DNA from: Ailanthus altissimus
Taxonomy: Eukaryota > Streptophyta > Magnoliopsida > Sapindales > Simaroubaceae
Length of the DNA stretch: 64,000 nucleotides
Assembly: GCA_946807835.1 (NCBI GenBank)
Contig: OX327683.1
Location: forward strand, 873,001-937,000
Direction: 5' to 3'
Shown here: positions 35,281-48,121 of the stretch, piece by piece
How the letters are laid out: each line of letters starts with the position of its first letter
How positions within the stretch are numbered: position 1 is the stretch's first letter
Translations under genes and position numbers: made by a program
Notes under the pieces: model-generated
The model's input: only the letters and a program-made list of their open reading frames with translations
What the model was told of the DNA's origin: nothing
Database searches by the model: none

Positions 35281-38200
35281 TTAGTTTTTCTTAAATTGCT
35301 TGAAAAGGAACCCTAGAACCGTAAATGTCGCATGGACTATGTCATCCAGAAGGCGGAGATGTTGTGCAATTAACAGAGCAAATAGGAGAAATACAAAGAT
35401 CAATGTAGACATGGTGAGAGCGTTCCTTTTGTTGGGATAAATTAAGAAAATGCCGGAGCTAAAAGATAGTGTCATGGCCGTTATCGATATGAAGAGTGTC
35501 AAGAGTCCAACCATCAATTTGAATGGTAACCACCTGAGAAAATCAATTTCTTTGTAGCCCGACGTGAGAATGGACATAAACGTCAGTACTGATATCAAGG
35601 ATCCGTAGAATGCGGTTGCAGTTGATATACCAAATACCTTAAACCACTCCTCTCTTAGTAAATTTGGTGACCCATCTTCATCATTATTACCACCAGGCAA
35701 AGTGAAGGCTGCCTGGAACACCACAGTAGCAACTAATATTCCAACTATCGAACATGATTTAGCTCTACTCTTCATCCATTCTTCCCCTTCTTTCATCAAC
35801 TCCTTATGGTCGCGGGTGAAAACCTCCCATGGTGATTTGCCCTTCTTATTTTTCTTTTGTTTGTAAGACGATGGGACGAGCTTTTCGACTTCCTACCATC
35901 GTTAAGATGCAATATTTGACCAAAACAAAAATGTATAAATGTTTTCATTCATGCATGCGAAAGGTTCGGAAATAATTAAGACGATAGAGAAATTATATAA
36001 TACATATTACGTACCTTATAAAGTTTTAATTCTAGTTGCATTTCTAGAACTCCTCCTGGCACCTTAATCGTACGGACTGGTTTTCGATCGGGATACTTCG
36101 CAGCTAGATGCAGTAAGTTATTGCCACCTTTATCTTCAAATGTCGCAATCAAATCCTTGTCAAAGCCTATGTCATATATTAGACTGAATATGTCGGTATG
36201 ACGATACATAAGAGCAATGTGAAATATGCTTCGACCTTTTTTATCCAATTCAAAAACCAAATCAGGATAAGAGCGTATGAGCTCAGACAAGAAGTTCACG
36301 TTTCCCAATTTAGCTGCATCGAACAATAACGGTGGAGATTTGATAAGCTCTCCAACTGCCTTGTATTCTTCGTTTAATATTGCTTCCCAAAGACGTTGGA
36401 CTACTTGAAGTACTTGGTCAGTTGATGAGTCTTTAGTCCGACCTAGAAGTAAAAGTGAGAAGTTACATGAAAAAGCAAAATTGTTAGTTCGATCTTTAAA
36501 ATTTAATTGAATTATTTAATCAATTTTTATGTTTTTAAAAAAATCTTATTAATATATATCATTAAAAAAATAACGTGTAAAATGTATTTTTTAAAACAGT
36601 GAAGTAAATTTTATAAAATAAAAATACCGTTCTATGTAGCTTTTTCCAATTGATTTTATTACCGAGTAGATGCCAATTCACTTTGTAGGTAGAGAGGATG
36701 TAAAACTTACAGCTCTTAAATGCTGTAACATCTCGGGCCAACATATGCAACGCCGTCCCATGTTCATCGTGACGAGCCAAAGGTAGCATCTTTTTATCAT
36801 CTTCCTTACTTAGCAATTGCAGCACGAAACCTGGGCAATTTCACCCAAACATTTTAGCACGGCAGAAGAAAGGATGTTACTGGAAGGCTACTTGAAGCTA
36901 CATGATCAAGAATGAAACGGTTCTATAGATAGCCATTTAACAAAACAGATACAAAAATTGGTTTTCCCTTTTTCACTACAAACCCAGAGATAAACAATAT
37001 AAAGAAAATAAATAACCGTTGACGAAGGAATTGACAGTTGAGTTCTTACCTTGTAAAGAAATTGATAACATGAGAGGAATTGACAGTTGAGATCTTGGTG
37101 GTTTTTTTTTCTAATTACCATTAAATTCTTAAGTTTCGAAATACCTAGTTACATTATTTTTTTAAATATTGTCATCTTAAATATTATCCAATATTCATTA
37201 TATACAAATAGAATATTTTAAAGAAAATATAAGATAAATTAATTTTTTGTGACTTGAATACTACTTAAGAGTTGTGCCAAACTCTGTTTAAGATGAGATT
37301 TATGCGAATTTATAGATCTTATTTTTATGTTTTAAAGTACTAAACAGTAATAAATTTGAAATTAATCTAGACGTGGTTTTGTTTTAACAACAAATCACTT
37401 GGCAATTAAATTGTGTTTGGGTATGATTTATTATTCCATTATTAATGTGTCGGTTTTAAGCAATTAAATTCGTGCTACTTATAGAATTCATGATTATTTA
37501 CTTCTAAATATGAAATCAAAATAAAATGAAAGTTTGAATAAATTCTTACCGTACAAACCAGATTGGATACTTATAAAAAATATTTTCTTCAGGTCTTCTC
37601 TTCCCTCTTCCCTTTTCAATTCGTCTTCACATTTTTTATATAAAAACGATGCCATTTCACTTTGACCAAACAAAGCTGCCATGTATAGTGGCAACATCCC
37701 TTCACCCCCTCGGGTTGTTAACAAATTTGGTTGTTTTTTCAGCATAGCGTGAACAATCTCTAAATCTCCGACTGCAGCAGCATAACAGAAGGCAGTGTTT
37801 CCCTTAATGTCTGGCAATGTCAAAAAATCATTTGATTGAATTGCATTGAGCATTTCCTCCACGAAGTTGGTTTGTCTTGCTCCTGCTGCGATATGAAGAA
37901 TAGTCTGATGAAGCTCCGTGATAGCGGCATGTTGAACTGGTATGCTATCATTTCCAATCTGTATATTCTCATCATTCCAAGCTTCGATCCAATTACCTTC
38001 CAATGCAGCCTTGCGAAGGCGTAGACGTTCCTTATATAAATCTTGTCCTAAAAATATTAAAATTAGTATTATCTTACAATTTCTTATTTAAATTATTATC
38101 AATTTATAATATTTCTGTTTGTGTTGTTTTGTAGTATGATAGTCATAATTTTATATATTATTATTATTATTATTATTAGGCTAAAAAATTAATATTTATA

Positions 38201-41111
38201 TAAAGATATGTAATTATTGTTCAAAGTAAAAATAGGTTTAAAAATATTTTTTTAATATAGTATAAGAGTTTCGATTTTTCTAATATAATTTCAGTTTCTT
38301 TGAAAGAAATATCCATGTTGAAGTTATATTTCAAGGTGATATGCCTATCATATATTATAAATATATGAAATAAGAATTTTAAATTAACAACTTTTATCAA
38401 TTTTTATGTTAAAGAAGTATTTCTACATAAGATTATCATTTTTTTTTTGTTATCTTGTTATAAATGTTACTTATCCATCTTTTTTTTCTTTTTTTCCTTT
38501 TTAAAAAAAATTTGAATGTTAAGCATTTATCTCCCTATTTCTCAGAAATCTAAACTTTAAAATTAAATTTTGTATCCAATACTCACTATGAATATAGAAG
38601 CTTTCTATAATTATTTTTGAATTAGGGTGATTTTCATAATGCTTATCGTAAACTTTCATCAACTCTTCTGAACAATAATAAGTAAAGTTCATTTGTGTGT
38701 CAACCTTTTTTTAATCTTTAAAGCTATAATAAATACTTTTTGATTTATAATTCCTTCATAAAAGACTAGTTTCTTTAACAGTTCAACTAGTGAATTACAC
38801 TAAAATGTCTGGAAAGATTGATTCTAGAATTTAAGTGTCTAATCAAAAAAATTAGTTTATTGAATTAAATGACCCTCCTATTTATAAACTCATGTCTCTA
38901 GGACAACTCACTTAACAATCTCTCTTCGAATAAAATTTTTATTGGTGAGAAGCAACACCACTTTTTTTTGTCCGATACTGAGTCCATTCACATTCTCTTT
39001 ACTAAGATTTAAGTCTAGTACCACTTATTAGATAGTTCTAGGCTATAAGAATTTGAGCATAAAATCTAAATGTCCAATCAAAATAATTAATTTATTTAGT
39101 GAAATGATTCTCTTACTTATAAACTCATGTCTCTAGGACAACTCACTCAACAATGACATATATTAGAATTTATTTTATTTTTAACATTTAAATATGCGTA
39201 TGGTAGTTGACAATTTCTCTTACTATTTTTTGTTTTATTAGTTTTGTTCATTTTATAATCGAACTATTTTAAACTAAGAGCTAATCAAATGTGACGTTTC
39301 ACATCAAATTCGTTTTCGTGTTTATACAATTTCATAGGCCACTAAATTGTTAAGATCTAATTATCATAAAAAATTTCGCAACCTAACTCGATAATTTTCT
39401 GATTTCCTCTCTATTTATAAAGCGATAAAGAGCTTACTCTTAAGTAGAAGAGTAGAAGGAGAATTACGTCCAGCTTCTAAATCATCGCGATTCGCCGTCA
39501 CGGCTGCTGAACATATACGCACACCTCTCATTGAAGAATTAATGGTGTATAAAACTCACTTTTAATTGACTAAAAAAGTTAGGGTTCTCTCGATATTTTC
39601 GTACCACTTTGGATGTCTTCTGTTGTAGCTTCAGATGACGTTGACGTTTGATCGCCTGCTGATCCTTGAGCTGATGAATTGGGTGATATTGCTAAATCAG
39701 TTTCTCCTGAATAAGCATAAATGATGTTATTGAGATTATAGAATCTTGTAAGTTGAAACCCTTGAGCTCAAAGTGGCGGAGCCTCCTGTATGCTAATACA
39801 CTTTGAAGATTTTTCTGAATCCATATGATTTTTGTTCTTTCCATTTCTTTTTTACGAATCCTTTTCCTTTTCAGTTCTATAAAAGTACATATTGAATATA
39901 AATAAAAAAGTTATGTGTGTATGTGCGTATGTACGGATAAATTTCCATTGAAAAGATTCTATTAATTATTACTATTATTTTGCAATTTCGTTTTTCAAAA
40001 TTAAAATAATTCCATCCAATTTTTTTTTTATGATAATATAGAACAAATATCATACCATCTCAATTGTATCAGGTCCCATTCTTGTGTAAAACTTTAATGT
40101 AAAAGTTAAAATTAAGAGAGGGTGAATTTACATTACACCAAATTTTGGTGACCTTTTATGACATTTGTCATATATGTCAAACTCTATTGTTTTTTTTTCT
40201 GTTATCTATCAATTATATTGTATTAAAAAAAAACATCAACACATGACAGGGCAAAGTAGCCAAACAATATATCTAACAAACTTTTTCAGTTTCCTTTTTT
40301 TTTCCTTCCTAATAATTCGTATTCTTTAGCCATGTACTCATAGACAAGCAAAGTATAAAAACAATACGTATTTGTGTGTATATATAATACATTGTAATAT
40401 GCTGATCGGTGGTATTTCTATATATGAATGTGAGAGCTGTAGATTATTGACAGACGAATAGGTTAAAATGAAATAGATGAGAGGAATAAGAACAGTTAAG
40501 TTGAGTACATGTACCAATTTGGTTCATGGTTGGTTCATTGGCTTGTAATGGATTAGAAGTCACATCTGTCATTTGATATGCAGATGAGCATTCAACTAAT
40601 ACTGAGTGAGAACTGGGATCAACATTGTTTGCGTCGGTGGTTCCTGAATACATATACACCCACACATCTCATTATTTCTGTCCTTACAACAGTATTACCT
40701 CTTTTAATGCTTAATTTTGTGGAATCAACAACTCCACATGATGGTATTGGGATGGTAATTTCGATAGTAAGAACAACATTTTCTTTTTACTTCTCTCTTG
40801 TCGATTGTTTCTTTCATCTTAAAAATCATGTACGGCCTTCCCTAAATTCATTTTATACTCAAACATATGAAAGCTGATATGCTAAGGTGTCATTCTGTAT
40901 GTGAATGTGAGAGCTGTAGAGTAATGTAGAGAGAGACAGAGAGATTACAATGATGAAGAAGAGAGGAATAAGGAGTATTAAGTTGAGTTGAAGTACCATC
41001 ATCGTTCATTTTGGACTGATGGGCTTGTATCGAACTAGAATTTCCTACCGGAATTTGGTTCGAAGATGAACCATGTGCTTCAGTTGATGAGTTGCCACCT
41101 TTTACCTCCAT
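35281..41111 (-). CDS. Ankyrin-repeat membrane protein with C-terminal PGG domain (ITN1-like), seven exons
   Basis: Exons on the minus strand: 41111-40997, 40643-40515, 39706-39605, 38047-37550, 36830-36711, 36442-36015, 35892-35281. All introns have GT/AG borders, phases agree, and the sum is 2004 bp (667 codons plus TAA). The N-terminus is Ser/Asn/Thr-rich and probably disordered. Exon 4 holds ankyrin repeats (TILHIAAGARQTNFVEEML; GNTAFCYAAAVGDLEIV; LPLYMAALFGQSEMA) and exons 5-6 more (FDAAKLGNVNFLSELI; NNLLHLAAKYPD). Exon 7 holds the PGG domain (SCSIVGILVATVVFQAAFT then LPGG) and about four membrane helices ending FLFKQFKKN. Family members such as Arabidopsis ITN1 and ACD6 act at membranes in stress and defence signalling; the role here is inferred. 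The start is uncertain: exon 1 is preceded by an acceptor-like TATATTTAG, so a further 5' exon may exist. Confidence 0.85.
38826..39157. repeat. Direct repeat within intron 3 of the ankyrin gene
   Basis: A roughly 100-bp unit ending TATAAACTCATGTCTCTAGG occurs near 38826-38925 and again 235 bp further on near 39055-39157. The spacer carries ACTAAGATTTAAGTCTAGTA. Probably a small unclassified dispersed repeat. Confidence 0.6.
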
Positions 41112-41160
41112 GCCTCCTAAATATATACAAACACATCTCTCATTATCTCTAATTTTCTCG
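40400..41160 (-). repeat. Tandem duplication giving ankyrin-gene exons 1 and 2
   Basis: Exon donors at 40997 and 40515 are 482 bp apart. Flanking intron sequence is also shared: GAATGTGAGAGCTGTAGA occurs at about 40427 and 40902, with AAGTTGAGT near both donors and ACACATCTCTCATTAT-like sequence beyond both acceptors. The duplicated exons start GGA and end in phase 1, so copies can be added without a frameshift. Confidence 0.65.
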
Positions 41161-41825
41161 GAACGATGACATATTCTGTTTTAATGGTGCTTTTGTGACT
41201 CCATGAAGGGGTTTTAAATAAGAAATACAAAGATTTAAAAAATGATCATATATATATGAATTCATTTTACGAAACATAGAGTATGTATGGACGTGCTTAA
41301 TAAAATCAGTGTACATATATGGCTACTACACACATGAATGCATGGACACATTTGACAGTACTAATGATTCTTGAGCATTAAGGTTTCAACCAAGCTAACC
41401 TCAATGGACGAAGATGGATTTGGTTGCAGAAAGATTTGACTTAGACTTTGTTACTAACTTAACTCTGCGCGGACTACAAAATAAAACATATGTCCATATA
41501 TATATACAAATCCTCGTACGGGTGTGTTTTGGTCTTAAGGTGATGCAATAAAACATAGATTTTAAAATGGACTATAAATCTTTTGTGCTGGGCCAAAGAC
41601 GACTCTGCACCACCCAGGAGGCAGCAAAAATTTAAAGGAGGTACTGTATATAGATTCCTACTGCAAAAAAGCTACAAAGGGCATTGGCCATTACCTCCTT
41701 GTCACATAGTTAACTGTTGGGTAGGATCAAACTTTATAATTTTAAAGAATTTGAATGGTATTTTAAATTTAAATGATAAACAAGTTTAATTCTTGTTTTG
41801 AATAAATGTGACATAAAATAGAGAA
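41112..41825. other. Region upstream of the ankyrin gene; no gene seen
   Basis: AT-rich DNA without a recognisable protein. It should hold the promoter, 5' UTR or a first exon of the ankyrin gene. I cannot assign a TATA box or start site with confidence; the 69-codon plus-strand frame at 41583 has no family features. Confidence 0.4.
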
Positions 41826-42087
41826 TTAGAGAGAGATAGAGAAGGCCGAGAGAGGAAAAGAGAAAGAGAGTTTAGAGTTTTAAGTTTGTCTTAATATTTG
41901 GATGAGGATATAAACTTCGATTTTATTCAAATTTTGTAGGTGAGTTCTCAACATTTTACTCTTCAAATGTATCAGTGTTGATTTTGAATTTAGTCTCTAT
42001 TATTGTTAAATCTAAAAATTTTATATGTTATGAGAATCAGTCTTAGTACTAATTCCATTTAGAAATTAGTCTTTAAACTAACTCTAT

Positions 42088-42936
42088 TGTTAGTATTTTT
42101 TACTGCACACTCTAAGAGCCCATAACACTTTGTGAAATACTTCACCCATAAGTAATTAAGAAAAATAAAAGATTGCACACAATAGAAACAAAAGAATACA
42201 ATCATTACTAAACAAAATATATACTTGGTCGGCGATAAATGCCTATGTCTACGGCGTATTAAAGATCCAATTTCTTTTATTAATCATTTACAAAGAACAC
42301 CTAAATAACTAAGTGTCTCCTAAAATATTCAAAACTCTTTCAGATCACTTAGATCTAACAATAAGAGATTAATAAAGGAATATAACGAATAACCAGATCT
42401 ATCTCTTAAAGGATCTATATGTGCTCTCTTGCGCCCTCCACCCAAGCACTTTTATAGCATCATTTCCTGCGCACACAGTGCTTTCATGCTGCCAGGCTCT
42501 TTATTCTCTATTATATTTATATCTTTAATACTTGATTAATTTTAAAGAGTTATAAGAGTTTATATACTATTTAAAACTTCCTAAAAACTCTATTTATAAT
42601 TAGAATAAGAGTCCACGAGAATTGAGAGTTCAAAACAAACTTAAACACGAGAAAACTTCCAAAATTGCATTTTCCCTAATTGCAGCATCGCAACATTGGT
42701 GCGACTTCGAACCAACACTATAGCATTGGGTGGCTAGCGCTATAGTATTAGGTGTGCTATTTGTGGTGCTAAACTCCTAGTTTTGTGGTATTCACACCTA
42801 GGTAGGTTCTCCTTATGCTTCTATACCCCACCTTACCTCTGTCTCTCTGTTTTTCATCCATTTCTCGTATATTCAATGCGTACTTAACCTTATGTTCAAC
42901 TCTTTCTTGATTTTCACAAAAACCAAAATTCCAACA
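42088..42936 (-). repeat. Copia LTR in duplication copy 1
   Basis: It runs TGTTAGTATTTTTTACTGC to ...AAAATTCCAACA with TG/CA ends. Inside is CTTGGTCGGCGATAAATGCC then TATGTCTACGGCGTATTAAAG, the counterpart of the TTCGGCAACTTGCC...CGGATCAAG block of the Copia-1/2/3 LTRs. A purine tract (AAGAGGGTT, minus strand) lies just right, so it is a 3' LTR. It has repeated GTAGCATTRGGT-like motifs at about 42700-42770. Confidence 0.7.
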
Positions 42937-43706
42937 AACCCTCTTGATTCTAAATCTCTTCAAGAAACATTTCAACATCATTCATTCTTCAACCAATGCT
43001 TAATTATTCTAGCATTTATTTATAGTTAAGTCTTTTGCCTATACTTAACTCTTCTAAGGCTTATGACTATAATCTCTAAGGATTCTGAATGTTTCTCATC
43101 TCGAGCAGCCTTCATATTCTAATTTTTAGTATCACCTAAACACTATTATAATACCTTAATGGCTAGATCTTATCCTTGCCAACAACCCTTTTTACTATAC
43201 ATCCTCTTTTGATCCATTCCACTATAGTGAGATAATCTATAATACTACCTTTGGTCTGCATCCTCTTAATAACTTATGTTGAGGCATATATAGAATTCTC
43301 ATTAAGCACATAGCCTCTAATGTGTTTCTCACCTATAGACCCCTTTTAACACATTCGGTATTTATTCTTTTTTCTCGAATGAATATCCCACTTATTTTAG
43401 CACTTTTAAGGATAATAAGTTTTCTTAAGATCATGAATAAATCTCATACTTAGTAATTCTCTTACTTTTTTACCATGTAGTCTCAGTCTTATTCTATTAA
43501 TCCGAATAACTATACAACCCTTAATAGATCTATAATTATAAAATAATAATTTTCCAACACTCATATTGAAACTACACTTTATAATAAACTATTCACTTAC
43601 TAGGCATATATTCCTACAGAAGCTATCGAGATTTTTGCAACTTTTAAGTCTAACTTGTAGACTATTAAAGCATAACCTTCATTTTCTTTTATCAAAAAGT
43701 AGAAAA
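42937..43706 (-). pseudogene. Copia internal fragment in duplication copy 1
   Basis: The stretch around 43400-43530 encodes the protease/pre-integrase border (VRELLSMRFIHDLKK, family form VRxLTDVRxVPDLKRN) in broken frames. The region next to the LTR should be RNase H but is not recognisable, so an internal deletion is likely. Confidence 0.5.
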
Positions 43707-43968
43707 ATAGAGAGAGATAGAAAAGGCCAAGAGAGGAAAAGAGAAAGAAGGCTTAGGGTTTTAAGTTTATCTTGATGTTTGGATGGTCATATAAGCTTCG
43801 ATTTTAGTCAAATTTTAAATATGAGTTCCCAACATCTTACTATTCACATCTATCAGTTTTGTTTTCAAATTTAGCCTTTATTATTGTAATATCTAGAAAC
43901 TTTATATGTTATAGGAATTAATCTTAACATTAATCCCATTTAAGAATTAGTCTTTTCACTAACTCCAT

Positions 43969-44830
43969 TGTTAATATTTTTTACCATGCACTTTAAGAAC
44001 CCATAACACTTTATGGAAGACTTCACCCACAAGTAACTATAAATATAAAAGATCGCATATAATATAGATAAATAATACAATCACTAGATAAAATATATAC
44101 TTGGTCGACAATAAATGTTTATGTCTATGGCAAATTAAAGATCCATCTTCTTTTGTTAATGATTTATAAAGAACACCTAGATAATTAATTGTCTCTTAGA
44201 TCACTCAGAACCTCCTCAGATCACTTAGTATCTCACAGATCACTTGGACCTAACAATAAAAGATTAACCAAGGAATATAACACATAACCAGATCTCTCTC
44301 TTAAAGGATCTATTTGTTCTCTATTTCGCCCTCAGTACACAAGCACTCTTATGGCACCATCTCCTGCGTACTAAGCGTTTTAGGGTTGCCTAAGTTCTCT
44401 ATTCTCTCTTATGTTTATATCTTTGATGCTTAATTAATTTTAAAGAGTTACAAGACTTTATATACTATTTAAAACTTCCTAGAAACTATATTTATAATTT
44501 GAATAAGATGCACATGAAATAAGAGTTCAAAACCAACTCAAACACATAAAAACTTCCAAAATGCCATTTTCCCAAATTATAAGTGTCGCGGTATTGGTGC
44601 CACTTTGAAGCAACACTGTAGCATTATGTGGCTATCACTGTAGCATTAGGCATGCTATGTGCGGTGCTGAACTCTCAATGTCGTGGCGTTCACACCTAAG
44701 CAGGTTCCCCTTGTGGTTCTATACCCCACCTTATCTCTGTTTATCGATTTTTCATCACTTTCTTAAACGTCTAATGCATACTTGACATTTTGTTCAACTA
44801 CTTCTTTATTTTGAATAACTAAAATTCACA
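43969..44830 (-). repeat. Copia LTR in duplication copy 2
   Basis: TGTTAATATTTTTTACCATGC to ...AAAATTCACA, 862 bp, offset by 1881 bp from the copy-1 LTR at its start. It is followed by AACCTCTTTTGATTCTAAAT like the copy-1 LTR. Confidence 0.7.
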
Positions 44831-45670
44831 AACCTCTTTTGATTCTAAATCTCTTCAAGAAACATTATAAGATCATCACCACATGAATCAACGCTCAATT
44901 ACTCTAGTATTTGTCTCTAGTTAAGTCTTCTGCCATACTTAACTCTTCTAAGACTTATGACTATGATCTCCAAAGATTCTGAATGTTTATCATCTCGAGC
45001 AGCATGTGTATTCTAATTTTTAGTATCACTTAGACACCATCATAATACCTCTATGGCTATATCTTATCTCTGCCAATAGTCCTCTTTAAATACATCATTT
45101 TTTGATCATTTCCACTACAGTGAGATAATCTACAATGTTGCCCTTGGTGTGCATCCTTTTAACAACTTATGTTGAGGCATACATAGCATTTTTATAAAGA
45201 ACATAGCCTCTAATATTCTTCTCACCCATAGACATTTTTTAATACCTTCGATATTCCTTCTTTTTTATCAAAATAATATACCACTTAATTTGGCACTTTT
45301 AAGGATAATAAGTTTTCATGAGATCAGGAATAAATCTCATACCTAATAATCCCCTTACTTTTTCACCATATAGTTTCAATCTTATTTTACTAATCCCAAA
45401 GAGTATAATAGCCATATCTCTCCCCATTGGTACTTTAACAACCCTTAATAGACCTATATTTGAAAAAAAAAAAATTTCCAAGACTCATATGAAAGCTATA
45501 TTCTAGAATCAAGTATTCACTCACTAGACATATTTTCCTGTAAAAGCTATCAAGATTTTTGCAACTTCTAAGTTCAACTTGTAGACTGTTGTAGCATGAC
45601 CTTCTTTTTATTTTATCTTGGTCTTTTTCTTCAAATAATCTCTTACTAAGTGTGAACCGTATAATCAATA
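44831..45670 (-). pseudogene. Copia internal fragment in duplication copy 2
   Basis: The frame 45481-45299 encodes VPMGRDMAIILFG, KIRLKLYGEKVRGLL and MRFIPDLMK, the segment between protease and pre-integrase. 45668-45435 holds the residue of the protease side (SEYLILEYSFHMSLG resembling W-LDSG-FHM). All frames are broken. Confidence 0.6.
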
Positions 45671-45879
45671 ATTCATTTGCTCAATTGTAAACTGTCGTAC
45701 CTTTAACATTTATCTATTATTTGATTCTTTATAATTTCATTATTATTATAACCAATTGTTCATTTGAATCATCTCTTTAATTGGAAGTAATATCACTATG
45801 CTTTTGTATTTTTATTAGTTCACTTATAAAATTCCTCTTACTAGTGGGAGAGCATTGTTTTTAAAAAGAAAAATGTTCA

Positions 45880-47167
45880 TTTATTCAGTCTATTATAAGG
45901 GAGAAATACATGAACTCAAGAAGTAAGGCATGGAAAGTCTCAATTCCTTATTAACTTTATTACAGACAGTATAATTTGCTAAGAAGTAGGCTACAAAGTT
46001 TCTACCTCTTCTTATAAACGAACACAAAACATTCCCTACACCATTTAGGTGATGTGAAATAAAAGATAGAATGTCACCCTCGATATAGAGGATGATCGAT
46101 TCTGCAATAGGTAGAAGAAGTTGATGCAATCTGCCTATACCATACTTATTATGATTTTATTCTTTTCAACTAACATCAATCCATAAAGAACTATAAGACA
46201 TTCTGTAGAGAAAAGAGAAAACTTTCCCCAAAGTGTTTTTAACATGGCAAAGCATATTGCACCCTAATGATTTCTAACCACCATACTAAACCTAATCCTT
46301 TGATTTTTCATATCTAGAAAGGCATCAATATTGGATTTCATGAGTCCCATATCCAATGGTTGTTATTGGCGAAGATTAGTCGAAACAAAAAATAGACATT
46401 TTGCTCTTGTAGTTGTCATAGCTTTGCAAGGTTCTAGACAGAAAATATAGCTATCTAAAATTCGAAAAGCCAAATCCTACCTTATCTGAGACTTTCCTCA
46501 GATCAGAAGGCTCATTTTGAAAAACCAAATTGTTTCGCACTTGCCAATAATGCCAAATAATCATACATACACCCTTAAGGTCCTCATCGACAAGGCTCCG
46601 AAATAGGAGGGCGAAGAGTTATAAGCAAAAGTAACTTTGATAGTTAGCAATCAATTCTGTTGATAGGCTATAGTGCCAAACCTAAAAAGACTATGAATAA
46701 AAAAAAGAGGGTATAAATTAAATCTTCATCATTGTCACCATATCTTGGCACTGTTTTGTGATTCCAAACCTCTAGACACAATGTTTGTTCTTATTGGCAT
46801 GAGATTAAGCATGCACCTCCATACTAACAACTGAATCTTAGGTGGAATAATAAGCTGGCATAACCTTTACACCACTTTCTTAGATTCATACATTCACTGA
46901 AGCTAGCATGGCAACAGCTAACCTTTTTGTCAACAAAGTAACCAAATTTCACTTTCAAGTTTCCAAAAGATGAATGATGCCATATAAATGTGTTTCTTCT
47001 TCCAAAATCATTCACTAGTATTGGCATTGCAGAGTTGAAATCTATGTTGAAATTTTATCCTCCCATTTATATTATCACATCTAAAACTTTATACACATCC
47101 CTGTCTATGCTAGGAGTAATAGGTAGAAATGCGGGTGGCCGTGGTAACCAAGGGTTTGAAAATTAAG
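45880..47167 (-). pseudogene. LINE (non-LTR retrotransposon) C-terminal fragment: zinc-binding and RNase H-like domains
   Basis: Minus strand, 5' to 3': NPWLPRPPAFLPITPS (about 47150-47100), AMPILVNDFGRRNTFIWHHS (47027-46824), the zf-RVT region, WQVRNNLVFQNEPSDLRKV (about 46540-46480), then the RNase H-like part IRFSMVVRNH, ECLIVLYGLML and ISHHLNGVGNVL (46129-45893). This is the order seen in plant L1-type ORF2 proteins. It is full of stops. Copia-4 split it at 47168; the missing N-terminal side continues at 59597. Confidence 0.75.
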
Positions 47168-47429
47168 TGTTAGTGAATTAGATAAACCTGATGTTGAAGG
47201 AAAGAGTCCAAGAAAAGTTACAAGACTTGAAGATTATCTCTAATCAATTTAGCTAGATAGAGTCCCTATCTTACAAAGTGTAAAACTCAAATACAATAGA
47301 TAATATAAGATAAAGCTTACTTTATCTAATTATATCCTGAAATATGCATATATTTATATACGGATATTGAATACAGATATTGAATATTGCTATTGCTAAT
47401 ATACTATGCTACATACTTAAATTCTATCT
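47168..47429 (+). repeat. 5' LTR of Copia-4
   Basis: TGTTAGTGAATTAGATAAACC to ...TTAAATTCTATCT. It aligns with 59320-59596 over its whole length. The last bases are TATCT, not the usual CA; the similarity beyond GCTACA sets this end. Confidence 0.8.
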
Positions 47430-47441
47430 TGGTATCAAAGC
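47430..47441 (+). other. Primer-binding site of Copia-4
   Basis: TGGTATCAAAGC, initiator tRNA-Met type, directly at the LTR end. Confidence 0.88.
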
Positions 47442-47499
47442 TTGCATCCAATTAACCATATCAGATAGTCGTGTTACTAATACCCCTGGTAGTAACACT

Positions 47500-48121
47500 A
47501 CAAATATTGTTGCTTTATCCATCATTTCATAACTCTGAAACTTGATAGGGAAAACTATCAAATATAGAAATTACAAATAATTCTAATCATACGAGGAAAT
47601 GGTCTTGACAGCTTCATCAGTGGCACTAAATCAAAACCAGATTTTATTTGGATAACTGTAGATAAAGATGACAACGTCACCACTTAACCAAATTTGGAGT
47701 ATGTTGTATAGATGAAAAAAGATCAACTTCTCATTAGCTGGCTACTATCTATAATTTCAAAAGAAGTTTTAGGTATAATTATCAACTACACTACCTCTTA
47801 TGAAGAATGGATAGCAATTGAAAACCTGTTTTCAACTCAATCAAAGGCAAGAATTCTTCAACTTTGTATGTAGCTGCAAACTACAAAGAAATCAGGGCAT
47901 GTCTGTCAATGATTATTTTGCTCAAACAAAAACAATAGCAAACTATCTTGCTACTACTAAAAATGCTCTTAGAGATGATGATTCGATATTATATATATTA
48001 ACTAGTTTTGATTCAGATTTTGATCCAATTGTTATCAATATTACTTCTTAAAATAAGTTACCACCTCTTCAAAAGGTATATGACATATTGTTGAATCAAG
48101 AAAGTAAGATCAAACTGTCGG
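47500..48121 (+). pseudogene. Copia-4 gag, N-terminal part
   Basis: The frame 47818-48051 encodes NQGMSVNDYFAQTKTIANYL, DDDSILYILTSFDSDFDPIV, the UBN2-type gag core, then YDILLNQESKI. Earlier codons (from about 47500) are in broken frames. It is interrupted at 48121 by the solo LTR. Confidence 0.82.

Larger units (their letters stand above)
41826..45590. repeat. Tandem segmental duplication, two copies of about 1.88 kb
   Basis: Copy 1 (41826-43706) and copy 2 (43707 to about 45590) match along their length with an offset of 1881 bp, for example GAAGGCCGAGAGAGGAAAAG at 41841 and AAAGGCCAAGAGAGGAAAAG at 43722. Each holds a 5' flank of about 260 bp, a copia LTR and about 0.77 kb of copia internal sequence. 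Substitutions between copies are frequent, so it is old. LTR-LTR recombination does not explain it, because the non-LTR flank is duplicated too. Confidence 0.85.

Noticed and set aside
40578..40877. 99-codon plus-strand frame over ankyrin exon 2
   Set aside because: It lies opposite an exon-intron border of a well-supported minus-strand gene and has no recognisable domain.
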